A stretch of DNA of 14,945 nt from Treponema sp. UBA3662 (GCA_002373205.1 DFJV01000018.1:1-14945); one strand, 5' to 3'; positions 5,799 to 13,839 are shown, counted from the stretch's first letter. The notes: generated by a model from the letters alone, not told the origin. A program made the numbers and translations.

Positions 5799-7772
5799 CT
5801 AACCGATAAGCGCAAGGAATTCCTGCTCGTTGATGACGGGAATTCCAAGCTGGGCTGCCTTTACGTTCTTGGAAGAACCGCTTGAAGTGTCATTAGTTAC
5901 AAGGTAGCTAAGCCCCTTTACCACGGATGTTTTTACGGAGCCACCCTTTTGCTTTACAAGGGTCTGGGCATCCGCCCTTTTCATAGTCGTAAGCTCTCCT
6001 GTAAAGCAGAAAGACTTTCCGGTAAGACTACCCTGCTTTATTCCCTGCTCAACTTCTATAGTTCCGCTTTTTACAAGGAATTCCATTTCATCCTTATTTT
6101 CCAAAAGCCCCTGGACAAGAATCTGGGCCATAACCTTTGCAAAGCCGTATACACCCGCAATCTCTTCCTGTGAGGCTGCAAAAAGCTTTTCCAGCGTGTC
6201 GTAGCCTGCATCAAGAAGCTTTTCCACAACAGTCTCGCCTATTCCTTCTATGTCAAAACCGGCAATAAATTTTGCAAGGCTAAGTTTTCTGTGGCTTTGG
6301 ATTGAGAGGGCAACCTTCTTTGCACCAAGGGATTCCTTTTCGTTTCCAAGGCTTTCTTGACCCAAGAAATAGGGCTTTAGCACAGCCTCGTCCAGCTTGT
6401 ATATGTCCGAAATTGAATTTAACACTTTGTCTGCAAAAAGGGAGCGCACAAGGGTATCACCAAGGTCACGTATGTCTGCAACGCTCACCCACTTTAAAAG
6501 CTGGTGAAGGATTCTTTTTGAGCAGGACTTGTTGGGACAGTAGAGCCTTGTGCCCTCGTTCACAAGGGTGGAACCGCATGTCTCGCATTTTACGGGAAGC
6601 TCAACAGGAAAAGTCTTTTCAGCTTTATCTTCCTGGGGAACTACGCTTTCTATTTTGGGGATTATCTCCCCGCGCTTTACGACGATTACATGGCTTCCTA
6701 TTTGTAAGCCAAGGGCGGCAATTGTATTTGGGTTTGCAAGGCTTGCCCTCTGGACGCTTGTTCCGTTAAGGTCCACCGCATCAAAAACCGCTACGGGAGT
6801 ATAGGTTGCACCAGATTCGTTCCATTCAACTTTTCTTACTACGGAAACAGCCTCTTCCAGACTGAATTTAAAGGCAATCTGGCGGTCTGGGCGGGCACGT
6901 AGGGCATCCTCGTGGTTTACGGCCCTCTCCTTTATTACAAGACCGTCTATGTCGTAGTCCAAGTTCTTGCGCTCTTCCATAACCTTGGCGCGGTATTCAA
7001 TGACCTGGTCTGCATTGCTGCAAATCTTAAGCACAACCGTATTAAAGCCGTATTTCTTTAGCCAGGCAAGTTTTTCTTCTTCGTCTTTATAGGGCTGCTC
7101 TCCCTGAGTTGCCCACACGTCGTAGGCTATAAGAGTTAGGTGTTCACTGCCGCTCCCGTCCTTGCGCTTCATAAGACCGTTGGCAGCGTTTCGGCAGTTT
7201 GCCTTGTCGGAAAAATATTTTTTGTGAACGGAGCGCTTCATTATGACTTCGCCGCGCACCCCACCGGTAAAGCCAGACAGTTTTCCGTCTGCATCATAAA
7301 GCTCTTTTTTTACGCCGCCCATCTTTAAGGCATTTGCGGTAATAACGTCGCCTGTTGAACCGTCACCGCGGGTAACTGCCCTTACAAGGATTCCGCCATT
7401 GTACTGGAGCTCAAGGCTTGCACCGTCCAGCTTGTATTCAACAAGGTACTCGTCGTACTTGTGCTTCTGCGCCCAGGACAAAAACTGTTCAGGATTTGCG
7501 GCCTTTTCCTGGCTTCCCATTGGCATTACGTGGGAGGCCTTTTCAAAGTTTCCGCTGTCAGCCCCAACCTTGTGAAGAATTGGATTCTGCGGGTCCAAAA
7601 GCTTTAGCTCGTCCCAGAGAGAGTCAAATTCTGCGTCGGAAATTTCACCTTCGCCGTTGTAATATGATTTTTGATATTTTACAATAAGTTTTTCAAGTTC
7701 AGCGATACGCTTGGCATTGCTAACAGCCTTGTCGCTTCTGGAAGCAGCCTCATCAAGGTCAAAAAGATCCAT
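5799..7772 (-). CDS. ligA: NAD-dependent DNA ligase LigA
   Basis: Product of 657 residues, the usual length. It seals nicks using NAD+ and is the replicative ligase. Domains in order (numbering from the ATG at 7772): Ia NAD-binding helices with YYNGEGEISDAEFDSLWDEL (37-56); the adenylation domain with the AMP-accepting lysine K114 in YKLDG; DGLVIK at 276-281; the OB fold; a zinc finger C396-x2-C399-x12-C412-x4-C417; an HhH region with IEGIGETVVEKLLDAGYDTL (508-527); and a C-terminal BRCT domain from about 580, including CFTGEL. The context VEYKLDG differs from the common EPKIDG, a divergent but functional-looking form. A GTG at 7781 is in frame but overlaps the Shine-Dalgarno. The GAGG at 7784-7781 lies 8 bases before the ATG, so the ATG is chosen. 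That ribosome site overlaps the trmB stop, implying coupling. It is the last gene of its operon. Confidence 0.94.
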   Translation of the reverse strand: MDLFDLDEAASRSDKAVSNAKRIAELEKLIVKYQKSYYNGEGEISDAEFDSLWDELKLLDPQNPILHKVGADSGNFEKASHVMPMGSQEKAANPEQFLSWAQKHKYDEYLVEYKLDGASLELQYNGGILVRAVTRGDGSTGDVITANALKMGGVKKELYDADGKLSGFTGGVRGEVIMKRSVHKKYFSDKANCRNAANGLMKRKDGSGSEHLTLIAYDVWATQGEQPYKDEEEKLAWLKKYGFNTVVLKICSNADQVIEYRAKVMEERKNLDYDIDGLVIKERAVNHEDALRARPDRQIAFKFSLEEAVSVVRKVEWNESGATYTPVAVFDAVDLNGTSVQRASLANPNTIAALGLQIGSHVIVVKRGEIIPKIESVVPQEDKAEKTFPVELPVKCETCGSTLVNEGTRLYCPNKSCSKRILHQLLKWVSVADIRDLGDTLVRSLFADKVLNSISDIYKLDEAVLKPYFLGQESLGNEKESLGAKKVALSIQSHRKLSLAKFIAGFDIEGIGETVVEKLLDAGYDTLEKLFAASQEEIAGVYGFAKVMAQILVQGLLENKDEMEFLVKSGTIEVEQGIKQGSLTGKSFCFTGELTTMKRADAQTLVKQKGGSVKTSVVKGLSYLVTNDTSSGSSKNVKAAQLGIPVINEQEFLALIG

Positions 7773-7782
7773 TGCATGCACC

Positions 7783-8514
7783 TCAAATTACGTCGCGCTC
7801 AAAAATCAGTTCATATATACCATGTCCGGCATCCAAGCCCTTCTGCTCAAACTTTGTCCTTGGCCGCCATTCCTGTGAAGGAGCAAAAGACTCGTAGCGG
7901 TTATGCAGGCCTGGCGTTTGGCTAAGCTCCATAAGGGCATCTTCTGCATACTCCTGCCAGTCCGTAACAAAATAGAGGTAACCTTCGGAAGCAAGCTTCT
8001 GGGAAAGCAAATCTGTACGGGGCCTGTGAAGGAGACGGCGCTTGTGATGCTTCTTTTTGGGCCATGGATCGGGGAAAAATATATGGAATGCCTCTATGGA
8101 AGAATCTGGAACCATTACTTCCAGTGACTCCAGGGCATCGTGCTCGATTATGAAAAGGTTCTTTAGTTGGCGTCTTTTTATTTCGCCAAGCAAGCGTCCA
8201 ACCCCCGGCTTATGAACTTCTATTCCAATGTAATTCATTTCGGGATTCTTTTCCGCAATCTCTGCGGTGGCATGTCCCATTCCAAAGCCAATTTCAATCG
8301 TAACGGGGTTTGTGTTTCCGAATATCTCGGTAAAATTAAGGGTCTTATGCTCAAAGGGAATGCACCAAACCTGATGCAAGTCTGCATAACTGCGCTTTTC
8401 GCTCTCCGACATACGTCCTTGGCGCAAGACATAGGTCTTTATGGGGCGCATAAAAAATTCAGATATAGGATTATCGTCTTCTTCCGGTCCAGGATCGTCA
8501 ATGCTGTTTGGCAA
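7783..8514 (-). CDS. trmB: tRNA (guanine-N7)-methyltransferase
   Basis: Product of 243 residues. It methylates G46 in the variable loop of tRNAs using S-adenosylmethionine. Motifs: SAM-binding EIGFGMG (74-80) followed by GIEVHKPGVG (97-106), the TrmB hallmark FPDPWPKKKHHKRR (147-160), TDWQEYAEDAL (184-194) and RPRTKFEQKG (217-226), which carries the family T-x-F-E-x-K-G pattern. The start is TTG. It is supported by a strong AGAGAGGA at 8529-8522, seven bases upstream, with no competing ATG that has a ribosome site. The first ~20 residues are acidic and not part of the conserved fold. It lies 18 bp after the lipoprotein gene, and its TGA overlaps the ligA ribosome site, so it is in the same operon. 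Confidence 0.94.
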   Translation of the reverse strand: MPNSIDDPGPEEDDNPISEFFMRPIKTYVLRQGRMSESEKRSYADLHQVWCIPFEHKTLNFTEIFGNTNPVTIEIGFGMGHATAEIAEKNPEMNYIGIEVHKPGVGRLLGEIKRRQLKNLFIIEHDALESLEVMVPDSSIEAFHIFFPDPWPKKKHHKRRLLHRPRTDLLSQKLASEGYLYFVTDWQEYAEDALMELSQTPGLHNRYESFAPSQEWRPRTKFEQKGLDAGHGIYELIFERDVI

Positions 8515-8532
8515 GGTATTTTCCTCTCTATT

Positions 8533-9336
8533 TTAATTTTTTTGCAAAGGTTCAAAAGGCAACATAAAAAATAAAGTCCCGCTTGCATAGCACACGCGCA
8601 TTCTATCCGCAGTTCCGTAGTCAGCAAGGATTGCAGCGTTGTCCTTCCAGTCTTCCCTTCGTTTACCACAGTATATCAAAATGCCCTCTGGATTGTAAAG
8701 GGCAATACGCTCATTATTGGGGTTTGCAACATAATAAGGAAGCTCGGAATAAGGTTTTAGCCCAAAATCCGGCGTAAAATTCAAGGAAAATTCAGCCTCG
8801 CACTCACGGTCGGACAAATCTTTATAGTATACATAGTAAATTCCCTGAGGCAGTTCAGAATTATATGGAGGAAAAAAGCTTGAACAGCCGGCATAATCCT
8901 TGCCGCCTCCACCATGAAAGACAAGGGGCGACTGGCAGTGCCATTCAAGTCCGCTTTCCTGATGAATTGTGCGGATTTCTCCTGCGCGAAGGACAGAAGA
9001 GCTGGGCTGGACAAAAACGCTGAACCTTACCTGAGGGGCGGAAGTTTCATCTTTGTAGTCAAAAACGACATTGTGCTCTACGTTTACAATTGAAGGTTCG
9101 CTGTCTGAACAGGAAGAAAGCAAAAGAAATGCCGCTAACAAAAGCAAGGCAGAGGCTAAGCTAAAAAATTTTAATGGACTTGACGAATGCCTAAAGAGCC
9201 TACGCCCGATTGGAAGGGCGGCGTAGCCGTTGCCGCAAGGCAATGGAGCGCAAGCGGAACCCTGCAAAGCGGGGAAAAAGCAAAAACTGGCCGGCCTTGA
9301 AGAGCCGGACACAGTAAAAGTTGGCCTTCCGTCCAA
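8533..9336 (-). CDS. Predicted lipoprotein of unknown function with a repeat-encoded N-terminus
   Basis: The recognisable protein begins with a lipoprotein signal: a Leu/Ala-rich core (about residues 55-72), then LLSSC with the lipidated cysteine C76, then SDSEPS. The mature part, about 190 residues, is beta-rich and aromatic (GIYYVYYKDLSDRECEAEF, YNPEGILIYCGKR) and matches no family I know. It probably sits on a periplasm-facing membrane surface. The start is uncertain. There is no ATG in frame. TTG at 9336 is the only candidate with a ribosome site (AGGA, ten bases upstream, overlapping the previous stop). It gives an abnormal ~54-residue n-region, most of it encoded by a terminator-like hairpin and palindromic repeat copy 2. 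The true start may have been displaced by the repeat. It lies 12 bp after the GHKL-like gene. Confidence 0.65.
   Translation of the reverse strand: MDGRPTFTVSGSSRPASFCFFPALQGSACAPLPCGNGYAALPIGRRLFRHSSSPLKFFSLASALLLLAAFLLLSSCSDSEPSIVNVEHNVVFDYKDETSAPQVRFSVFVQPSSSVLRAGEIRTIHQESGLEWHCQSPLVFHGGGGKDYAGCSSFFPPYNSELPQGIYYVYYKDLSDRECEAEFSLNFTPDFGLKPYSELPYYVANPNNERIALYNPEGILIYCGKRREDWKDNAAILADYGTADRMRVCYASGTLFFMLPFEPLQKN
9188..9262 (-). repeat. Palindromic GC-rich repeat, copy 2, inside the lipoprotein reading frame
   Basis: This is the better-preserved copy of the element at 3-80, in inverted orientation. It holds two perfect or near-perfect stem-loops side by side: CTACGCC/GGCGTAG (9200-9206 with 9220-9226), and CCGTTGCC/GGCAATGG (9227-9234 with 9239-9246, one G-T pair) closed by a GCAA tetraloop on the plus strand. 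It contains no stop codon in the frame of the lipoprotein gene and supplies part of its predicted N-terminus. Confidence 0.72.
9282..9308 (-). terminator. Terminator-like hairpin after the GHKL-like gene
   Basis: On the minus strand CCGGC and GCCGG (9308-9304 with 9295-9291) form a five-base GC stem around an eight-base loop. CCAG and then TTTTT (9286-9282) follow. It lies about 40 bp past the stop of the GHKL-like gene and within the first codons of the extended lipoprotein frame. It could be a partial terminator that lowers expression of lipoprotein, trmB and ligA relative to the first gene, or the boundary of the repeat insertion. Confidence 0.35.
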
Positions 9337-9348
9337 AACAGAAAAATC

Positions 9349-10515
9349 CTAAAAATTGAATTTTAAGTTTATAACGGTAAGGTCGCTTGTAGTGAACTGG
9401 TTTACAAGTGACTCAAATTTTACGTTGACCTTTTTGCACGCGTCTTCGAGATAGGAAAGGTAGTAGAGGCCCAAATCCGTTCCTTCTTCCCCTTCCGGCA
9501 TCTGGCGGTAGAAGTCAATTAGGGACCGCTTGTTAAGGTCTGCGGAAAGCTTGCTTTCTATGTTTTCCTTTACTTCCTGGAACTCGTCTTCCTTGTTGTA
9601 AAGGGTTATGTTAAGGGCTCCCTGCTTGCCGATTGACGTTGAGCCGCCGCCGATTTTCCACGAAAGCGATACGAATTCGTGCTTGCGGGAAAGTTCTTCC
9701 ACTATTTTCTTGCGGATGTCCGGGTCGTAGATAAGTGTGTCAGCGTTGTCTATGCCCTGGTAAAGAATTCTTGCCTCTTTGCGCATGTTGGTGTTTTCGC
9801 TGTTGAGGGCAAGTTCCATTACCATTACGGAGATGTATTCTGCAACCTTGGACTTGTCCATGTACTGGGCCAAAGACTGCCTAAGGATTGACATTATCTG
9901 TGAAAAGCCTTCCGTCTTGTAGAACTTGGTGATGATGTACCAGTTCATGAGGTTAAGGCGGTTAAGGAATTTTTCCGTCATAAGAAGGTATACGTTCTTT
10001 TCTTCCGGGGTGTAGTCGGTGTTTGACATTATGCTCTTCCAGACCGGCTCCAGTATAGCCTGCCTTGCCTGCTGGATTGCATTGTCCTTGAATGAAAGGA
10101 TATTGCGCAGATGCTTTTCGGGGATATGGGTCTTTTCGTCTATGAGCTGGCTAGGATTTGTCCTGTTGTGGTGGCGGACGCAGTCACATTCTATCATCTG
10201 TGAAAAAATCTGGCGGTCAAACTGCTTGTAGAGAATTGAATAGACTATGACCTTTGAAAGATCCATTATTTCCTGCCGGCGGGAAACAAATTCGGACATT
10301 GAAATTTCTATCTTGGAGATGTAGTCAACAAGAATCATGTTCTGGATTGACATTGGAGAAAAGTGCTCCATGCTGATTCCGTATTCTTCAACATTGTCTG
10401 CAAGGCGGAAGCGCAAGAGTTTTTTCTTGTTACTGATAAAATGAGAAGCACCGTCCTCGGTTAAAACCACCTTCAAGGGCAAGTCCAATATAAACTTTTT
10501 TTCCGCTGCGCTCAT
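9349..10515 (-). CDS. Uncharacterised protein with a degenerate GHKL-ATPase-like C-terminal domain
   Basis: Product of 388 residues, with no signal peptide or membrane segment, so it is probably cytoplasmic. Residues 1-215 are mostly helical and unfamiliar. The C-terminal part has the layout of a histidine-kinase/anti-sigma GHKL domain: an N-box-like MELALNSEN (E234-x3-N238), a strand resembling the G1 region at LNITLYNKED (301-310) but without the D-x-G-x-G motif, a G2-like GTDLGLYYLSYL (345-356), and a final strand pair ending VINLKFNF. There is no phospho-accepting H-box. I infer a regulatory ATP-binding-fold protein, possibly unable to bind nucleotide; the function is unknown. The ATG at 10515 has AAGGAG twelve bases upstream. 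A weak -10-like TACTAT (10549-10544, minus) lies just beyond. It is first in the operon with lipoprotein, trmB and ligA. Confidence 0.75.
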   Translation of the reverse strand: MSAAEKKFILDLPLKVVLTEDGASHFISNKKKLLRFRLADNVEEYGISMEHFSPMSIQNMILVDYISKIEISMSEFVSRRQEIMDLSKVIVYSILYKQFDRQIFSQMIECDCVRHHNRTNPSQLIDEKTHIPEKHLRNILSFKDNAIQQARQAILEPVWKSIMSNTDYTPEEKNVYLLMTEKFLNRLNLMNWYIITKFYKTEGFSQIMSILRQSLAQYMDKSKVAEYISVMVMELALNSENTNMRKEARILYQGIDNADTLIYDPDIRKKIVEELSRKHEFVSLSWKIGGGSTSIGKQGALNITLYNKEDEFQEVKENIESKLSADLNKRSLIDFYRQMPEGEEGTDLGLYYLSYLEDACKKVNVKFESLVNQFTTSDLTVINLKFNF

Positions 10516-10574
10516 CTGGTAAAAGAACTCCTTAAAAATTCAGATAGTATTTCAATTTTTAATATCGGACAGTT

Positions 10575-10603
10575 TTGGCATATTTCTTAGTTTTTTCTAT
10601 TAT
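10575..10603 (+). promoter_or_regulatory. Promoter of the membrane protein-dinB operon
   Basis: TTGGCA (10575-10580, 5 of 6 matches to the consensus -35) and TATTAT (10598-10603, 5 of 6) are separated by exactly 17 bp. The expected start near 10610 leaves a leader of about 40 bases before the ATG at 10651. It lies in the 135-bp divergent gap between the two operons. Confidence 0.65.
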
Positions 10604-10650
10604 ATAACAAAGGTCTTGCAATGTAAACTCCAATAATTTAATATATAGCT

Positions 10651-12639
10651 ATGGAAACAAAAGGTTCTAGCAAAAAAGCCTGCCTGATTTTGCTTTTTTT
10701 TGCATTTTTTAGCTTGCTCTCCCTTAGGGCCCAGTCCCAGGACAACCTTGACTTTAGTTTAAAAATGTATGATTCCATTGAGCAAAAGGGCTTCCAGGTA
10801 AGAAAGCAGGACCTTGATGCAGCAAACTCCGGAAATTTTCCCCAAAACCTTATAGTAGAAATACCTTCCGTAAGAAAATCCAAGAACGAGATTGACACCG
10901 TAGTTTTTTCCTTTACCCAGGATTTTTTTTACAAGGACATGAACCTTCTGCTTACTTTTCTTGACAACCTTAAGGGCAAGAACCTTAACTACGACTGCAT
11001 TGTTTTTTTGAGCGCAAACGACAACGCACTCTTTGTTAGGGGTGATGAGGGGCGCGAACACCACCCCACAGGCTCCGCAGTTTTTACTACATCCGTAAGG
11101 AATTCGGACAACATGTGCGCAATAGTTATAGACGAAAGCAGCAGTACTTCCCTTTCCTTCTTTGCAAAGCAGACTTATTCCGTAATACCCGGCGGAAGTT
11201 CCGACGTTTCACCTTCATGGCTGGTAAAATCACTTTGTGACTCCTGCCAGGAAAACGGAGCATCCCCTTCCATGCCAAAATCGTTTTCCATGCTCTACAG
11301 GCTTGGCATTGCCCGCGAAACAAGACGGGTCTCGCAGTTCTTTGCACAGTCAATACCCGCGGCTGGCATTGCACTGTCTGCAACGGAAAAAGACTTAAAG
11401 ATTCTAATAACAGCCGCAGAACTTTTGCAAACCAGAAGAAGCTCCATCTGGGACCGCCACTATTCGGTATTCCAGATTGACGCTTACACCTTCTGGTATG
11501 GAGAAGCCCTCCTTGCGCTTTTCTTTATGATATTCGCATTTGCAACTATTTTTACGGTAAGCTTTTCTTCATTCAAGGACACCAGCAAGAACAAGGCCAT
11601 CTTTAAGGACATAAAAAGAAGTGCTTTCCTAGCGTTGGGTTATATAATAATCATCGTTGCAGTTCTTGTACTTATGCAGACGATTTTTTCATTTACGGCA
11701 CGAAGTCCTCTCGTACTTATGGGAATAAAAGTAATATCTGTTTTTATGGCACTTGTAATAATCTTTATTACGCAGCTAAGAAAGAGGTTCAACACATCCC
11801 TTGAAGGAACAGGCTTCTTTATGATGTTCCAGTCTTCGCTGAACATCTTTATCTTTACCTGGATAGACCTTTCACTCTTTTTTATGTTTTTTACGGAATA
11901 CGTAATTCTTGCACTTGCAAAGAAAACAAAGACAAGGATAAACATGATTATTCTATTCCTTGTATCGCTTATTCCATTCTTAAACCTAACGATAGATTTC
12001 TTAAAAGGGGCCAACTATCTTAGCCTAAGAAGGTTTGCTGTATGTACGGTGTTTGGAAACATTCTTCTTGCACTTGCCCTGCTCCCACTTCTTATGCAGA
12101 TTTTTAGAATACTTATGGTACTGGGTATCTTTAACTCAAAAAAGAAGACATCTCGCAAAAAGAACCTTGTCTATGCAACAATAACAACTTCCATAATCAT
12201 CTTGTTCTTTGTCTCTTTTTACTGGATGATGATCAGGATAATATACGGCCCCACTTCTTCCACTACCTTTAGGGCCCGGCTTTCTACCGTAGATGGAACC
12301 AATCCTGAGATGGTAAAGATTTCCTACACTACAAATGAATTCATGGAGCTTAACATCTACCACATAGTTATTGACTCGGACGAAAAGGTACTGCGCTATT
12401 CAATAAGCCTTGAGGCTGACGGTTCAATTCCGCTTTACGACTGCAACTATGACTATACAATAGAAGCGGACAACAAGGTATACTTTGAAATACCAGACTA
12501 TCCTGCTGGACAGATTGAAATTGTCTACTCCAGCGACAAGGGGCTGGACCAAGTGTTAAAGATAAGCGCATTCATCCAGAACTCAAAAAATTCTGCTGAA
12601 GTGTTCCACCAGAAGAAGGAAGTTAACATAAGGAGCTAA
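10651..12639 (+). CDS. Polytopic membrane protein with a periplasmic M28-peptidase-like domain
   Basis: Product of 662 residues. A signal sequence (hydrophobic at 10-26, LRAQSQ cleavage region) is followed by an extracytoplasmic domain at about 30-283. About seven or eight membrane segments then follow at roughly 284-305, 325-348, 353-375, 388-423 (one or two), 431-450, 465-493 and 508-532, and a beta-rich tail at 533-662. The extracytoplasmic domain has the rhythm of M28 aminopeptidases (strand IDTVVFSF, helix, strand DCIVFLSANDN, strand MCAIVIDESS, and SFSMLYRLGIARETR in the place of the late metal-ligand loop), but I see no His/Asp metal ligands, so it is probably not a peptidase. This is inference; the protein could be unrelated. 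The ATG has no clear ribosome site. dinB follows after 3 bp. Confidence 0.8.
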   Translation: METKGSSKKACLILLFFAFFSLLSLRAQSQDNLDFSLKMYDSIEQKGFQVRKQDLDAANSGNFPQNLIVEIPSVRKSKNEIDTVVFSFTQDFFYKDMNLLLTFLDNLKGKNLNYDCIVFLSANDNALFVRGDEGREHHPTGSAVFTTSVRNSDNMCAIVIDESSSTSLSFFAKQTYSVIPGGSSDVSPSWLVKSLCDSCQENGASPSMPKSFSMLYRLGIARETRRVSQFFAQSIPAAGIALSATEKDLKILITAAELLQTRRSSIWDRHYSVFQIDAYTFWYGEALLALFFMIFAFATIFTVSFSSFKDTSKNKAIFKDIKRSAFLALGYIIIIVAVLVLMQTIFSFTARSPLVLMGIKVISVFMALVIIFITQLRKRFNTSLEGTGFFMMFQSSLNIFIFTWIDLSLFFMFFTEYVILALAKKTKTRINMIILFLVSLIPFLNLTIDFLKGANYLSLRRFAVCTVFGNILLALALLPLLMQIFRILMVLGIFNSKKKTSRKKNLVYATITTSIIILFFVSFYWMMIRIIYGPTSSTTFRARLSTVDGTNPEMVKISYTTNEFMELNIYHIVIDSDEKVLRYSISLEADGSIPLYDCNYDYTIEADNKVYFEIPDYPAGQIEIVYSSDKGLDQVLKISAFIQNSKNSAEVFHQKKEVNIRS

Positions 12640-12642
12640 CCT

Positions 12643-13839
12643 ATGGAGGAAGATTCCGCTATACCAAAAGTTTATTTCCACGTTGACCTTGACGCTTTTT
12701 TTGCTTCCGTAGAGCAGCTTGACCACCCCGAATACAGGGGTAAGCCTTTGATTGTTGGGGGAATTCCTGGAGACAGGAGGGCTGTTGTTTCTACGGCATC
12801 TTACGAGGCAAGGAAGTTTGGTGTGCACTCTGCGATGCCTATTGTAAAGGCAGCTCAGCTTTGTCCTCACGGGATTTTCGTCAGGGGGAATTACCAGCGC
12901 TACCAAGAAAAATCGCTTGAAGTTATGGAAATATTCCAAAACTATTCACCGGAAGTTATACAGATGTCCATAGACGAGGCTTTTCTTGACCTTACCGGAA
13001 CATCTGGAATTTTTGGCAGTGCGGAGGAAACTGCAAAAAGACTAAAGAAGGAAGTGCTGGAAAAAACAGGGCTTACGGTAAGCGTTGGAATTGCAAGCAC
13101 CATGTATGTTGCAAAGATTGCATCCGGGCTAAAAAAACCGGACGGGCTTACCATTGTTCAGGACGGAAAAGAAGAGGAATTCATGATGTCTCTTCCACTT
13201 GAAAAGCTCTGGGGATGCGGCACAAAAACCCAGGAGAGGCTTAAGGCTGCGGGTTTAAAGACCATAAAAGAGATTCACGGAAAGTCTGAAAATCTTCTTA
13301 TAAGCATATTCGGCAAGGGAACAGGGAGTTTTTTGTACAATGCCGTCCGCGGTAACAGGGATATGATTTTTGGCGGAGAGGCAAAGAACCATTCAATAAG
13401 TTCCGAGAGGACTTTTGACTTTGACCTTACCGACAGGACTTCTATAGACACTGCCCTAATGGAACTTTGCATGAACGTTCTTTACAGGATGCACAAGGAG
13501 CACGTAAGGAGCAAAACCGTAGCGCTAAAAATAAGGTATGAGGATTTTACAACAGTTTCTGTTCAGCAGACATCTGAATTTCCTGTAAGTAATGCTGATG
13601 ATTTGTATGAAAGATGCAAGACCCTCTTTGCAAAGAAATGGACTGCAGGTCGGGGAATAAGGCTATTGGGTATAGCCTGCCAAAATGTAGAAGATAAAAG
13701 CGTACCTGTTCAAAGAAGCCTGTTTGCTTCCGCTGACGAAAAAAAAGCAAAGGTTGAAGAAGCAATTTTCGCCATGGAAGACAAACATCCGGAGCTTAAA
13801 ATACGCAAGGCCCGTCTTTATTCCAAAGGAGCAAAGTAG
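12643..13839 (+). CDS. dinB: DNA polymerase IV (Y-family)
   Basis: Product of 398 residues. It is an error-prone translesion DNA polymerase. Catalytic acids: D15 in HVDLDAFFASVEQ, and D111 and E112 in MSIDEAFLDLTG. F20 sits at the steric-gate position that excludes ribonucleotides. SYEARKFGVHSAMP (53-66) is the fingers motif, and the HhH/thumb segment covers about 183-232 (LPLEKLWGCGTKTQERL and after). The little-finger domain runs from about 250. QRSLF at 357-361 fits a beta-clamp-binding motif. It is followed by a 37-residue Lys/Glu-rich extension, unlike the usual placement at the very C-terminus. AAGGAG at 12630-12635, seven bases before the ATG, overlaps the end of the membrane-protein gene, so dinB is probably translated from the same mRNA. 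No LexA-like operator was recognised. Confidence 0.94.
   Translation: MEEDSAIPKVYFHVDLDAFFASVEQLDHPEYRGKPLIVGGIPGDRRAVVSTASYEARKFGVHSAMPIVKAAQLCPHGIFVRGNYQRYQEKSLEVMEIFQNYSPEVIQMSIDEAFLDLTGTSGIFGSAEETAKRLKKEVLEKTGLTVSVGIASTMYVAKIASGLKKPDGLTIVQDGKEEEFMMSLPLEKLWGCGTKTQERLKAAGLKTIKEIHGKSENLLISIFGKGTGSFLYNAVRGNRDMIFGGEAKNHSISSERTFDFDLTDRTSIDTALMELCMNVLYRMHKEHVRSKTVALKIRYEDFTTVSVQQTSEFPVSNADDLYERCKTLFAKKWTAGRGIRLLGIACQNVEDKSVPVQRSLFASADEKKAKVEEAIFAMEDKHPELKIRKARLYSKGAK

Noticed and set aside
5787..5806. Bidirectional terminator between the M23 gene and ligA
   Set aside because: Only five bases separate the stops. There is an A-run but no hairpin around it.
6302..6769. 155-codon open frame opposite ligA
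   Set aside because: Antisense to the ligA OB/zinc-finger/HhH region, Gln/Arg/Pro-rich, with no recognisable domain.
7773..7781. GTG at 7781 as the ligA start
   Set aside because: The GTG overlaps the GAGG ribosome site that is correctly spaced for the ATG at 7772.
8167..8574. 135-codon plus-strand frame across trmB and the lipoprotein end
   Set aside because: It covers two supported genes on the other strand and has no promoter or ribosome site.
10617..10647. Second promoter TTGCAA / TATATA close to the membrane-protein start
   Set aside because: The spacer would be 19 bp and the -10 poor; the TTGGCA/TATTAT pair upstream is clearly better.
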